64,000 nt of DNA from Papio anubis (taxonomy: Eukaryota > Chordata > Mammalia > Primates > Cercopithecidae), in the NCBI RefSeq assembly GCF_008728515.1, contig NC_044986.1:54548855-54612854 (forward strand), in the 5' to 3' direction. Position 1 is the first letter of the stretch. Each line of letters opens with the position of its first letter. Below are positions 1-10,743 of this stretch, one piece after another. The position numbers and the translations under genes were made by a program. The notes under the pieces were generated by a model that was given only the letters and a program-made list of their open reading frames with translations, did not search any database and was not told the DNA's origin.

Positions 1-300
1 AAGTGAGAAATGGTAATTGCATTGTGATTTTATTTGCTTTTCTCTTGTTACAAGAAAGATTAACTATCTGTTCATATGTTTGAGGGTCATTTAATATCTT
101 TTTCTATGAACAGCCTATTCTTGTATTTTGCTCGTTTTTCTATTAGAGATTTTTTTAAATTTTTTTTTCCTCTCCTTTTAAGAACTCTTTATATTTTAGG
201 GAGGTAAGCCCTCTATACTCTAAGTTGCTAATATTTTTCTACTAATTAAGCATTTGTATTTTCACTTTACTTAGGAGATTGTTGTGATGCAAATGTATTT
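1..300 (-). mobile_element. Old L1 (L1M) ORF2-region fragment
   Basis: Read on the plus strand this follows the reverse complement of the L1 ORF2 3' part: the order 'ttcatatgttt', a diverged 'tcatttaatatctttttctatgaa', then 'agaactctttatatt' matches the familiar L1 series. It is strongly diverged. Later pieces at 3037-3300 and 4645-4790 continue the same element in the same order, so it was probably one L1 split by later insertions. Confidence 0.6.
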
Positions 301-321
301 TTTTTTTTTTTAAAAACCTCT

Positions 322-472
322 TTTGGGAGGCTGAGGTGGGAAAGTTACTGGAGGCCAGGAGTTCACAACCAGCCTGGGCAACATTGTGAGGATTCGTTTT
401 TACAAACAAACAAACAAACAAACATAGTAATAGAGAAAAAAGAAAGAAAAGAAAGAAAAACAGAAAGAAAGA

Positions 473-536
<64 letters not shown>

Positions 537-766
537 GTGGGAGGGAGGGAGGAAGGAAGGAAGGAAGGAAGGAAGGAAGGAAGGAAGGAAGGAAAAAATT
601 AGCCAGATGTGGTGGTATGCACCTGTAGTTCAAACTACTCAAGAGGCCAAGGTGGGAGGATTGCTTCATCCCAGGAGTCTGAGACTGGAGTGAGCCATTA
701 TTGCACCACTGCAGTGTAGTCTGGGTGACAGAGAAAACCTCTGTCTCAAAAATTTTTTTAACGTAA
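322..766 (+). mobile_element. AluJ-like element with expanded internal linker
   Basis: Starts 5'-truncated at TTTTGGGAGGCTGAGG, has the left-arm box 'ccagcctgggcaacat', and resumes after a simple-repeat block with 'ttagccagatgtggtgg' and 'ctgggtgacagag'. The A-rich linker between the arms has become a roughly 190 bp microsatellite. High divergence suggests an old J-type copy. Confidence 0.85.
403..597 (+). repeat. Compound microsatellite (CAAA)n (AAAG)n (GGAA)n
   Basis: Three blocks follow each other: about five CAAA units, a long uninterrupted AAAG run near 476-534, and a GGAA run near 550-594. The tract is nearly all purine on this strand. It lies at the Alu linker position, so it probably grew from the linker poly-A. 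Length polymorphism is very likely. Confidence 0.95.
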
Positions 767-780
767 AAAAATTTCTCAAG

Positions 781-1134
781 TGTATTAGTCTGTTTTCATG
801 CTGCTGATAAAGACATATCCAAGACTGGGACATAAAAGAGGTTTAATTGGACTTGCAGTTCCACATGACTGGGGAGGCCTCAGAATCATGACTGGAGGTG
901 AAAGACACTTCTTACATGATGGCGGCAAGAGAAAATGAGGAAGAAGAAAAAGTGGAAACCCCTGATAAACCCATCAGACCTTGTGAGACTTATTCACTGT
1001 CATTAGAATAGCACTGGAAAGACTGGCCCCCATGATTGAATTACCTCTCCCTGGGTCTGTCCCACAACACGTGGGAATTCTGGGAGATAAAATTCAAGTT
1101 GATATTTGGGTGGGGAAACAGCCAAACCATATCA
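781..1134 (-). repeat. 3' LTR of the MaLR element
   Basis: Begins TGTATTAGTCTG and ends CCATATCA on the plus strand, the reverse complement of the standard TGATATGG...AATACA MaLR LTR. It pairs with 2678-3031 at equal length. On the sense strand it follows the purine tract GGGGCCAGGGGCAGAA. Confidence 0.9.
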
Positions 1135-2677
1135 TTCTGCCCCTGGCCCCTCCAAATATCATGTCCTCCCATTTCAAAACCAATCATGCCTTCCCAACAG
1201 TCCCCAAAGTCTTAACTCATTTTAGCATTAACCCAAAAGTTCACAGTCCAAAGTCTCACCTGAGACAAGGCAAATCACTTCTGCCTATCAGCCTGTAAAA
1301 TCAAAAGCAAGCTAGTTACTTCCTAGATATAATGGGGGTACAGGTATTGGGTAAGTACAGCCATTCCAAATGGGAGAAATTAGCCAAAACAAAGATGTTA
1401 CAGGACCCAGGCAAGTCCAAAATCCAGCAGAGCAGTCAAATTTTAAAGCTCCAAAATGATTTCCTTTGTCTCCAGGTCTCACATACAGATCACGCTGATT
1501 CAAGAGATGGGTTCCCATGGTCTTTGGCAGCTCCGCCCCTGTGGCTTTACAGGATACAGCCTCCCTCCTGGCAGCTTTCCTGGGCTGGTGTTGAGTGTCT
1601 GTGGCTTTTCCAGGTGCATGGTGCAAGACCATTCCGGGGTCTGGAGGATAGTGGCCCTCTTCTCACAGCTCCACTAGGCAGTGCCCCAGTAGGGACTCTG
1701 TGTGGGGGCTCTGACCCCACATTTCCCTTCCACACTGTCCTAGCAGAGGTTCTCCAGGAGGGCCCCACCTCTGCAGCAAACTTTTACCTGGACATACAGG
1801 CGTTTCCATAAATCTTCTGAAATCTAGGCGAAGTTTCCCAAACCTCAATTCTTGACTTCTGTGCACCCACAGGCTCAACACCATGTGGAAGCTGCCAAGA
1901 CTTGGGGCTTCCACCTTCTGAAGCCACAGCCTGAGTTGTACATTGGCCCCTTTCAGCCATGGCTGGAGTGGCTGGGACACAGGGCACCAAGTCCCTAGGC
2001 TGCAAACAGCATGAGGACCCTGGGCCCAGCCCACAAAACCACTTTTTCTTCCTGGGCCTCTGGGCCTGTGATGGGAGGAACTGCTGTGAAGCTCTCTGAC
2101 ACGGCCTGGAGACATTTTCCCTATGGTCTTGTGGATTAACATTGGGCTCCTTGCTACTTATGCAAATTTCTACAGCTGGCTTGAATTTCTCCCCAGAAAA
2201 TGGGTTTTCCTTTTCTATTGCATAGTCAGGCTGCAAATTTTCTGAACTTTTATGCTGAATGCCTTTAACAGTACCCAAGTCACATCTTGAATTCTTTGCT
2301 GCTTAGAAATTTCTTCTGCCAGGTATGCTAAATCATCTCTCTCAAGTTAAAAGTTCCACAAATCTCTTGGGGAGGGGCAAAATGCTGCCAGTGTCTTTGC
2401 TAATACATAACAAGAGTCACCTTTGCTCCAGTTCTCAACAAGTCCCTCATGTCCCTCTGAGACCACCTCAGCCTTGACCTTATTGTTTATATCATTATTG
2501 GCATTTTGGTTAAAACTATTCAACAAGTCTCTAGGGAGTTCCAAACTTTCCCACGTTTTCCTGTCTTCTTCTGAGCCCTCCAAACTATCCAACCTCTGCC
2601 TGTTATCCAGTTCCAAAGTTGCTTCCATATTTCTGGTACCTTTTCAGCAGTGCCCCACTCTACTGGTACCAATTTAT

Positions 2678-3031
2678 TGCATCAATTCATTCTCTCACTG
2701 CTGATAAAGACATTCCTGAGACTGGGACAAAAAGGATATTTAACTGGACTTACAGTTCCACATGACTGGGGAGGCCTCAGAATCATGACAGGAGGCAAAA
2801 AACACTTCTTACATGGCAGCAGCAGAGAAAATGAGGAAGAAGCAAAAGTGGAAACCCCTAATAAACCCATCAGATCTCATGAGACTTATTCACTATCATG
2901 ATAATAGCATGGGGAAGACAGGCCTCCATGATTCAGTTACCTCCCCCTGGGTCCCTCCCACAACACGTGGGAATTCTGGGAGATACAATTCAAGTTGAGA
3001 TTTTGGGTGGGAACGCAGCCAAACAATATCA
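2678..3031 (-). repeat. 5' LTR of the MaLR element
   Basis: Same 354 bp length as the partner LTR, sharing long blocks such as 'tggggaggcctcagaatcat' and 'cacaacacgtgggaattctg'. The left edge is more diverged (TGCATCAATTCA instead of TGTATTAGTCTG). The many point differences from the partner show an old insertion. Confidence 0.9.
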
Positions 3032-3036
3032 TCAAG

Positions 3037-3300
3037 TTTTTATTGTTTCCAGAATTTGAGTCATGAATTGAAAGGCCTTCCCTATTCCTGGGTTATAAAA
3101 GAATTTACCTGTGTTTCCTTCTAGTACTTGTATGGTTTCTTTTTTTGGCATGTAGTTATATGAATTGGAGTTTATACTGATACATGGTATGAGGTATGGA
3201 TCCAGTTTTATCTTTTCTTCAAATAGTTATCCATATGTCCCATCATCATGTATTAAAAAGTCAATTTTTCCCACCCTCACCTCACAAACTTAGTGATTTG
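3037..3300 (-). mobile_element. Old L1 (L1M) ORF2 fragment
   Basis: Contains 'gaaaggccttccctattc', 'tatggtatgaggtatggatcc' and 'catgtattaaaaagtc', the reverse complement of mid-ORF2. It continues the L1 of 1-300 on the other side of the Alu and MaLR insertions. Confidence 0.7.
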
Positions 3301-3655
3301 AGAAGTCACCTGTAGTACATATTAAATGTGTATATGTGTTTGAGCCTATTTAAATTTATTTTCTTTGACATACTGATTTCATTTCATTTGAATATATACC
3401 CAGTAGTGGGATTGCTGGATCATATGATAGTTCTATTTTTAATTTTTTTGAAGACCCTCTACACTGTTTTCTATAATGGCTGTATTAATTTATATTCTCA
3501 CCAACAATGTACAAGAGTTCCCTTTTCTCTACATTCTTGCCAGTACTTGTTATCTTTTGTCTTTTTGATAGCAGCTATTCTAACAGTTGCAAAGTGATAG
3601 CTCATTGTGGTTTAATTTGCATTTCCCTGACTAGTGACATTGATCATTTTTTCTT
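3300..3655 (-). mobile_element. L1MA/L1P-like ORF2 3' fragment
   Basis: Has 'tatacccagtagtgggattg', 'ctaccctgttttctataatgg'-like sequence and 'gtggtttaatttgcatttcc', all from the reverse complement of the ORF2 C-terminal region. It represents a different insertion from the flanking L1M because the element order restarts here. Confidence 0.7.
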
Positions 3656-4640
3656 TTCTTTTCTTTTTTATTATAATTTAAGTTCTAGGGTACATGTGCA
3701 TAACATGCAGGTTTGTTACATATGTATACATGTGCCATGTTGATGTGCTGAACCTATTAACTCGTCATTCACATTAGGTATATCTCCTAATGCTATCCCT
3801 CCCCCTTCCCCCACCCCATAACAGGCCCTGGTGTGTGATGTTCCCTACCCTGTGTCCAAGTGTTCTCATTGTTCAATTCCCACTTATGAGTGAGAACATG
3901 TGGTGTTTGTTTTTTGTCCTTGTGATAGTTTGCTCAGAATGATGGTTTCCAGCTTCATCCATGTCCCTACAAAGGACAGGAACTCACCCTTTTTCATGGC
4001 TGCATAGTATTCCATGGTGTATATGTGCCACATTTTCTTAATCCAGTCTATCATTGATGGACATTTGGGTTGGTTCCAGGTCTTTGCTATTGTGAATAGT
4101 GCTGCAATAAACATATGCGTGCATGTGTCTTTATAGCAGCTGGATTTATAATCCTTTGGGTATATACCCAGTAATGGGATGGCTGGGTCAAATGGTATTC
4201 CTAGTTTTAGATCCTTGAGGAATCACCACAGTCTCCCACAATGGTTGAACTAGTTTACAGTCCCACTAACAGTGTAAAAGTGTTCCTATTTCTCCACATC
4301 CTCTCCAGCACCTGTTGTTTCCTGACTTTTTAATGATCGCCATTCTAACTGGTGTGAGATGGTATCTCATTGTGGTTTTGATTTGCATTTCTCTGATGGC
4401 CAGTGATGATGAGCATTTTTTCATGTGTCTGTTGGCCGCATAAATGTCTTCTTTTGAGAAGGGTCTGTTCATATCCTTTGCCCACTTTTTGATGGGGTTG
4501 TTTGATTTTTTCTTGTGAATTTGTTTAAGTTCTTTGTAGATTCTGGATATAAGCCCTTTGTCACATGGGTAGATTGTAAAAATTTTCTTCCATTCTGTAG
4601 ATTGCCTGTTCACTCTGATGGTGGTTCTATTCTGTTCAGA
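3656..4640 (-). mobile_element. L1PA 3' end, 5'-truncated
   Basis: Close match in memory to a primate L1PA 3' end: T-rich start, 'aagttctagggtacatgtgc', 'tcaattcccacttatgagtg', 'tccatggtgtatatgtgcca'. Reading minus, open stretches near 4670-4266 and 4114-3884 encode the ORF2p C-terminal part (for example WAKDMNR, KTTMRYHLTPVRMAII and MWHIYTMEYYAA), separated by stops. About 1 kb long, non-autonomous, and interrupted in frame. No clear target duplication was found because old L1 sequence borders both sides. Confidence 0.85.
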
Positions 4641-4644
4641 AAAT

Positions 4645-4790
4645 TCTGTTCTATTGGTCTGTCTGTCCAATCGTGAACTACTATTATGCTAATTTAATTA
4701 TAGAAACTTTACAGTATGTTTTCATATCTGATATAGCTATGTGCCCCTCCCCACCACTGCTCTTGTCTTTCTTGTCTCTTGGCTGTTCTT
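4645..4790 (-). mobile_element. Old L1M fragment, continuation
   Basis: 'tctgttctattggtctgtct' followed by 'atagaaactttacagtatg' corresponds to the ORF2 stretch next upstream of the piece at 3037-3300 when read on the minus strand. This supports one old L1 interrupted by later insertions. Confidence 0.55.
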
Positions 4791-4807
4791 GCCTGTCCTT
4801 TTTCCTA

Positions 4808-6680
4808 TGTGACTTAATTTTTTTAATTGTATAAATTTATGGAATATAAGTACAATTTTATTACATGCATAGTGGTGAAGTTAGGGCTTTTAGGATATCC
4901 ATCACCCAGATAATATACTTTGTACCCATTAAGTGATTTCCAATTATCCATCCCCTTCCACCCCGTCACTCTTCTGAGTCTTCATTGTCTATCATTACCC
5001 TCTCTACTTACATATACACCTTTTCTGGCACTCATTTATAAGTGAGAACATGAAATATTTGTATTTCTGTGTCTGGCTTGTTTCATTTATGATAATGCCC
5101 TCCTGTTCCATCCAAGTTGCTGCAAAAGACATGATTTCATATTTTTATGGCTGAATAGTACTTCATTATGTATATATACCACATTTTCTTAATCCAGTCA
5201 CCTGCCGATGGAAACTTAGGTTGCTTCCATATCTTTGCTATTGTGAATAGTTGATAAACATACAAGTGCGAGTATCTTTTTGATATATTGATTTCTTTTT
5301 CTTTGGCCAGACACTCAGTAATGAGATTGCTGGATCAAATGGTAGTTCTATTTTTAGTTCTTTGAGAAATCTCCCTACTGTTTTCTATAGAGATTGTACT
5401 AATTTACCTTCCCCTCAACAGCGTATAAGCATTCCCTTTTCCTCCACACCCTCCCCCAGATCTTTTATCTTCTTAATAATAGCTTCTGATTGGGTTAAGA
5501 TGATATCTCATTGTGGTTTTAATTTGCATTTCTCTGATGATTAGTGATGTCAAGCATTTTTTCATATACCTGTTGGTCATTTATATGTCTTCTTTTGAAA
5601 AAATGTCTATTTATGTCCTTTGCTCACTTTTTAATGACAGTATTTGTTTGTTTTTTCCTGTTGAGTTTTTTGAGTTCCTTGTATATTCTGGATATTAGTT
5701 GCCTGTAAGATAGTTTCCAAGTATTTCTCTCATTCTGCAGATTATTTGTTCACTCTGTTGATTATTTCTTTTGCTGTTCAGAAGTGTTTTCATTTAGTTA
5801 AGTCCCATTTGCCTGTTTTTATTGCCTGTGCTTTTGAGGTCTTAGTCACAAATTCTTGCCTAGACCTATATCTAGAAGAATTTTCCCTAGGTTTTCTTCT
5901 AATATTTTTATAGGTTTGGGTCTTATGTTTAAGTCTTTAATCCATCTTGAGTTGATTTTGTTATATCCATGTGACTTTAGAATAATCTTGTCTTCTTTAT
6001 GAAAAATCTTGTTAGCATTTTTGTTGGAATCACAATAAATAAATAAATAGGTTAACTTTGGAAGAACTAACATCTTTATGATAATGGATTTCCTTATCCA
6101 AGAATATAGTGTGTGTCCCAATTATTCAAGCATAACTTTGTGTCTTTCTGAAATGTTTTGAATTTTTCCTCATATAGATTTTGTATGTTTCATGTTCAAT
6201 TGTCTTCCTAGGTATTTTATGGTTTTTTTGGTTGTTGGTTTTTTGTTTTGAAACAGGGTCTTGCTTAGTTGCCTAGGTTGGAGTGCAGTGGCATGAACAT
6301 GGCTCACTGCAGCCTTGATCTCTTGGGCTCAAACAATCCTTCTGCCTCAGACTTCTGGGCAGCTGGGACTACAGGTATGTGCCACACTTGGCTAATTTTT
6401 TTTTTCCATAAAGATGGGGTTTTTCTCCGTTGAGCAGGCTGGTCTAGAACTCCTAGCCTTAAGTGACCCTTCTGCCTTGCTCTCCCAAAGTGCTGAGATT
6501 ACAGGTGTGAGCTACTGCATCTGGCCTGTTGTTTTTTAAATGGGATCTTCTCTTTCATGATACATTCTAACTGGTTTACATTTACATTTGTGGATAGGAA
6601 AGCTATTGATTATTTCATTCAATATTAAAGTTACTTTTTTTATTTTACTGAATTCTGTTTTATTGGTTATGTATAATTTT
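4808..6680 (-). mobile_element. L1MA/L1PB-like 3' half, split by an Alu
   Basis: Starts at the 3' end (T-run, 'aattgtataaatttatgg') and runs through 'tataagtgagaacatgaaat', 'gaatagtacttcattatg', 'ggatcaaatggtagttct' and 'catcttgagttgatttt', in the order expected for an antisense L1. An AluJ at 6238-6526 interrupts it, and the L1 resumes with 'ctaactggtttac...aggaaagctattgat'. A minus-strand frame near 6121-5846 carries ORF2p-like residues but no intact domain. Confidence 0.8.
6238..6526 (-). mobile_element. AluJ
   Basis: Reverse-complement Alu, from a T-rich start to CTGGCC at the end, with 'ggctggtctagaactcctag' and 'cccaaagtgctgagattaca'. Many substitutions point to a J-type copy. It sits inside the L1 at 4808-6680. 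Confidence 0.9.
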
Positions 6681-6922
6681 TCATGAATGTATAGTGTTGC
6701 ATTATATAAAAATACTGTAAGTTAATTAACCAAACTCTTGATATTGAACGTTTAGTTGTATGTGTGTGTGGGAGGTTGGTATGTTTTATATTTTTCCACT
6801 ATTAATACAAAGGTGTTTACATTCTAGTAGCTAAATATTTTTTGTTTATTTAATCATTTCCTTATAATAACTTCCTGGAAGTGAATTTGCTGCTTCATTG
6901 GACGTCAAAACTGGAAAGCTTT
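6681..6922. other. Unassigned AT-rich stretch, possibly old L1 3' sequence
   Basis: About 240 bp of AT-rich sequence. 'cttcctggaagtgaatttgctg' resembles a motif common in old L1ME-type 3' regions. No gene signal seen. Confidence 0.3.
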
Positions 6923-6938
6923 AAGAAATATGTTTTGA

Positions 6939-7247
6939 GGCCGGGCGCGGTGGCTCAAGCCTGTAATCCCAGCACTTTGGGAGGCCGAGACGGGCGGATC
7001 ACGAGGTCAGGAGATCGAGACCATCCTGGCTAACACGGTGAAACCCCGTCTCTACTAAAAAATACAAAAAACTAGCCGGGCGCGGTGGCGGGCGCCTGTA
7101 GTCCCAACTACTCGGGAGGCTGAGGCAGGAGAATGGCGTGAACCCGGGAGGCGGAGCTTGCAGTGAGCTGAGATCCGGCCATTGCACTCCAGCCTGGGCA
7201 GCAGAGCGAGACTCCGTCTCACAAAAAAAAAAAAAAAAAAGAAAAAA
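6939..7247 (+). mobile_element. Young AluY of Old World monkey type (AluYR-like)
   Basis: Full-length with few differences from AluY: GGCCGGGCGCGG start, left and right arms, and an A-tail. A perfect 16 bp target duplication AAGAAATATGTTTTGA flanks it (6923-6938 and 7248-7263). It carries GAGATCCGGCC in the right arm in place of GAGATCGCGCC, and 'ggctcaagcctgtaatccc', which I associate with Old World monkey AluY lineages. The clean duplication and intact CpGs indicate a fairly recent insertion. Confidence 0.93.
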
Positions 7248-7263
7248 AAGAAATATGTTTTGA

Positions 7264-7890
7264 CAAATTGTCCTGGAGAGGGCTTGTACCCATTTATTCT
7301 CTAACAAGTTATGTCTGAGAAGGAACAGAGTTTAATTTTACTGGGCCAAGCAAAACATCAAGCTCATTAAAGGCCTAGGGCAATGACTTTCAAATTATTT
7401 AGCCACAGACTTTCTGTTTATAAGGAAGTTTATGTATTATATTGAGTTATATGAAATTGACATTTTTGCAGGTAATATGGTTGAATATCAGCAGTTTCCT
7501 ATGGTTCAACCTAACAGAAGCCTAACAGGTACAGAAAAAAAAAAAAAAAGCACAGCTGTTCTGACTGATGATGGAGTAGGGGTATTCAGAAGACCTCAGA
7601 GAAGGGCGTAAGAGCAGCTCTCTAGGCACAAAGCCCTAGGTGGGAAGGCAGGTGCGGGATCTGGGAACCCTCAGGGCCTGAGTTAGGGTGCGTGTGTGAG
7701 CAAGGGTGGTGGACAGTGTGAGGGCCCTGACTGCCTGTTGGATAGGAGCTGGCAGAGAGGACAAGAACATCAACATCTGGCAAGGGAACAGGTGCTTTGG
7801 ACATTTGCCTTTAACAGTAAGTCTGACCTTGCCCTTTGTGGGATTGCAATGTTTGAGAAGCAGTATCAAGTTCCTACAGTGTCTTTGTGA
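7264..7890. other. Unique sequence
   Basis: No repeat family or exon signal recognised. A short A-run lies at about 7536-7550. The GC content rises a little near 7600-7760. Open frames on both strands in 7622-7948 are short and overlap one another in opposite directions, as expected by chance. Confidence 0.5.
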
Positions 7891-8430
7891 TGTGTGGAAA
7901 GATGTGAGTTCAATCCCAGATCAAGTATTTATTAACAATGTGACTTAGGGCAAGTTTTTAAGCTTTTCTATGAGTTAGTGTTCTTTCCTATAAACTGTGA
8001 ATAAGAATTCCTGCCATATCAGTTTGTTGTTAAAATACGATGCTATGGTTGGGTGTGGTGGCTCACGTCTGTAATCCCAGCACTTTGGGAGGCTGAGGCG
8101 GGTGGATCACAGGGTCAGGAGTCCATACCAGCCTGGCCAATATGGTGAAATGTCATCTCTACTAAAAATGCAAAAATTAGCCTGGCGTGGTGGTGGGCGC
8201 CTGTAATCCCAGCTACTTGGGAGGCTGGGGCAGGAGAATGTCTTGAACCTGGGAAGCTGAAGTTGCAGTGAGCCGAGATCATGCCACTGCACTCCAGCCT
8301 GGGCAACACAGTGAGACTCCATCTCAAAAAAAAAAAAAAATGATACTACAAGGTACCTTAGATACTTAATGTATTACATAGCACACAATAGATTCTCAAA
8401 AATGTCAGTTGTAATAATAATTTTATTAAT
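7890..8430 (+). repeat. MIR, split by an Alu
   Basis: Left part has 'ttcaatcccagatcaag', 'aatgtgacttagggcaagt' and 'agtgttctttcctataaact', following the MIR core. The right part after 8340 continues with 'agcacacaatagattctcaa', the MIR 3' end. The Alu at 8047-8340 divides it. Confidence 0.75.
8047..8340 (+). mobile_element. AluS
   Basis: Full-length: 'ggttgggtgtggtggctcac', 'aaaaattagcctggcgtgg', 'cactccagcctgggcaacac' and an A-tail. Flanks GATGCTAT and GATACTAC look like a diverged target duplication. Inserted into the MIR. Confidence 0.92.
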
Positions 8431-9240
8431 CATATTCATTTCTTTTGTTCTCATCAAGGTTCAAAAAGGCATCCAAATGTGTGTTCATTTACAGAGTTTA
8501 TCTTAGGGATTCCACCTCCCTAATATGTCTGTGAACCAAGGAATGCAACGGCAGTAATAATTCCTCTCATTTTATAGAAAAGAAACTAAAGCAGCTTATT
8601 AATTAGCTCCATGAGGACCATTAAGCACTGGGACTCATTTTTATTCTCAAAGAGTCCCAGTTGAAAAAGACCTGGAAATCATCCGTTAGTTCAGGTTGAG
8701 TCGTATTTCTGATTCACATCTGCAACACTCTTGGTGAGACACAAGCAAGCCTAAGGATGGATAGCAAAATCCACAATACCCATGCTATCACGCCTCTTTC
8801 AAGGTCTCATGTAAACATTATTAATTTTTTTAACTTGTCCAAGTTCACAAAGCTAACTCTTTTTTAACGATATTTATTTTACTGCTGAGCCCTGATGGGC
8901 CTCAGAATCCTTTTCAACAAACTCTGGAAGCAGCTAATACTAAACAATTTGATCTGTCACATTGAGTTGAAATCTATGTGCTGTTCTGACCCAGCCTCTA
9001 GCTGAGAGCTAGCAAAAAGTTGGGAATGCATTTCTACTTGCAAGAGCTAGTTTCATCTCTGGAAAAACATGCTGTCTTATTTCACTTTTGAATTCCCCCA
9101 AAATATATGCATAAATGCTTAATAAAGATTTTTATAATGAATGAATAAATAAATAAATAAATAAAAGAGTTACAGAAGTCTTTCATAATTTGCCTCAGAT
9201 CTCCTGGAAAATGTGTTGGTTCATCAAACATTTATTGAGA
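8430..9240. other. Unique sequence
   Basis: No confident repeat or gene. A weak MIR-like 'cattttatagaaaagaaact' lies near 8568. An (AAAT)n run lies at about 9140-9166. From about 9222 'catcaaacatttattgaga' is the start of an L2 or MIR 3' end on the minus strand. Confidence 0.45.
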
Positions 9241-9295
9241 ACCTATTATGTTAAGTACTACTTATGTGAGGTGATCAGGAAAGTCTGCAATGATA

Positions 9296-9695
9296 TGACT
9301 TTTTAAATTACGGTGAAATATACGGTATATATATATATATATATATACGGTGAATATATATACGGTAACATAAAATTGACCAGTTTAACCATTTGAAAGG
9401 TACAGTTCAGTGGCATTAAGTTCAATCTCACTGTTGTGCAACCATCATCCCCATCCATCTCCAGAAATTATTCACGGTCATAAACTGAAACTCTGAACTC
9501 ATTAAACCAAAATCATCCACTATCCCATCCCCCCATCCCCTGGTAACCACTGTTCTACTTTCTGTCTCTATGAATTTGACTACTCTAAGAACCTCATCAG
9601 TGAAATCATTCAATATTTATCCTTTTGTTTCTGGCTTATTTTACTCAGGATAATGTCTTCAAAGTTCACCCATCTTGTAGCACATATGAGAAGAT
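9296..9695 (-). mobile_element. Old L1 (L1ME/L1MC-type) 3' region
   Basis: Carries 'aacataaaattgaccagttt', 'tacagttcagtggcattaag', 'gttgtgcaaccatcatcccc' and 'ctttctgtctctatgaattt', the typical reverse-complement series of an old L1 3' end. A short ACGGT-(TA)n duplication is embedded at 9311-9366. Confidence 0.75.
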
Positions 9696-10134
9696 GATTT
9701 TTTAAAAAGTTTTTAATTAAAATATAATGTAAAAAGTGAAAAGTGCATAACTTGTTCACAACCTGAACACATCAGGGTAAGTAGGGTAAGAAATGGAAGG
9801 TTACTAGAAGAGCAGAAGACTTCCCCATACTCCACTCCTAACACTCGAGAATAATCTCTATCCTGACTTCTGACAGCACAGATTAATTTTGCCTAGTTTT
9901 TTAACTTTATGTAAATTAAAGTATACAGTTTTTATCTTTTTCTATTTGCTTTCTTTTGCTCAATATAATGTTTGTGGTATTCATCCATATTGTTGTGTGT
10001 AGTTATATTTCTTTCATTCTCATTGCTATATAGTATTTTATCATGTGAATATACCACAATTTGTATATCATTATATTGTTAATGGAGACTCAGGTAGTTT
10101 CTGTTTTTTTTGTTAATATAAATAGTCTTGTATA

Positions 10135-10743
10135 GCTAGGCATAGTGGCTCACGCTTGTAATATCAGCACTTTGGGAGGCACATGTGGGTGGTTCACTTG
10201 AGGCCAGGAGCTTGAGACCAGCCTGGGCAACATAGGGAGACCCTGTATCTACAAAAAATTAAAAAATTGCCCAGGTAGGCCAGGTACAGTGGCTCATGCC
10301 TGTAATCGCAGCACTTTGGGAGGCTGAGGTGGGCGGATCATGAGGTCAAGAGATCAAGACCATCCTGGCCAACATGGTGAAACCCTGTCTCTACTAAAAA
10401 GACAAAAATTAGCTGGGCATGGTGGTGGGCGCCTGTAGTCCCAGCTACTCAGGAGGCTGAGGCAGGAGAATCTCTTGAACCCTGGAGGTGGAGGTTGCAG
10501 TGAGCCAAGATTGCCCCACTGCACTCCAGCCTGGCGACAGAGTGAGACTCCATCTCAAAAAAAAAAAAAAAAAAAATCCAATTGTGGTGGTGCACAGCTA
10601 TAGTCCTAACTACTTGGAAGACTGAAGCAGGAGGATTGCTTGAGCCCAGGAGTTTGAGATTGCAGTAAGCTATGATTGTGCCACTGCACTCCAGCCTGGG
10701 CAACATAGCAAGACCCTGTCTCTATAAATAAATAAATAAATAA
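10135..10743 (+). mobile_element. AluJ interrupted by a younger Alu
   Basis: Left arm at 10135-10277 ('gccaggagcttgagaccag') and right arm at 10578-10743 ('gtggtggtgcacagc', 'aacatagcaagaccctgtct') with an (AAAT)n tail. The interruption falls in the A-rich linker, a frequent Alu target. Confidence 0.85.
10278..10577 (+). mobile_element. AluS nested inside the AluJ
   Basis: Full-length copy from GGCCAGGTACAGTGG to an A-tail. It contains 'catcctggccaacatggtga' and 'gcactccagcctggcgacag'. It is less diverged than the surrounding Alu, as expected for the later insertion. Confidence 0.9.

Larger units (their letters stand above)
781..3031 (-). mobile_element. Complete MaLR (THE1/MST-type) provirus-like element
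   Basis: Two direct LTRs of 354 bp each (781-1134 and 2678-3031) flank a 1543 bp internal region, all antisense. The element is bounded by the 5 bp target duplication TCAAG (776-780 and 3032-3036), as expected for ERVL-MaLR. Total length of 2251 bp is close to a full THE1. Internal sequence next to the right LTR has the conserved TTGGTACCAG primer-site area, and next to the left LTR a purine tract (on the minus strand). MaLR internal regions have no pol or env. The longest minus-strand open frames here (for example 1784-2278) show no retroviral motif I can recognise. THE1 versus MST assignment is uncertain. Confidence 0.9.

Noticed and set aside
403..597. CRISPR-like array of short repeats
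   Set aside because: The repeats are uninterrupted microsatellite units with no spacers, in a vertebrate genome.
1332..1811. 159-codon plus-strand frame
   Set aside because: It lies antisense within the MaLR internal region and has no protein family signal. Its overlap with other long frames in the same G+C-richer stretch suggests chance.
3884..4670. ORF2p-like frames as a possible active L1
   Set aside because: The element is 5'-truncated to about 1 kb and has stops between frames; it cannot be autonomous.
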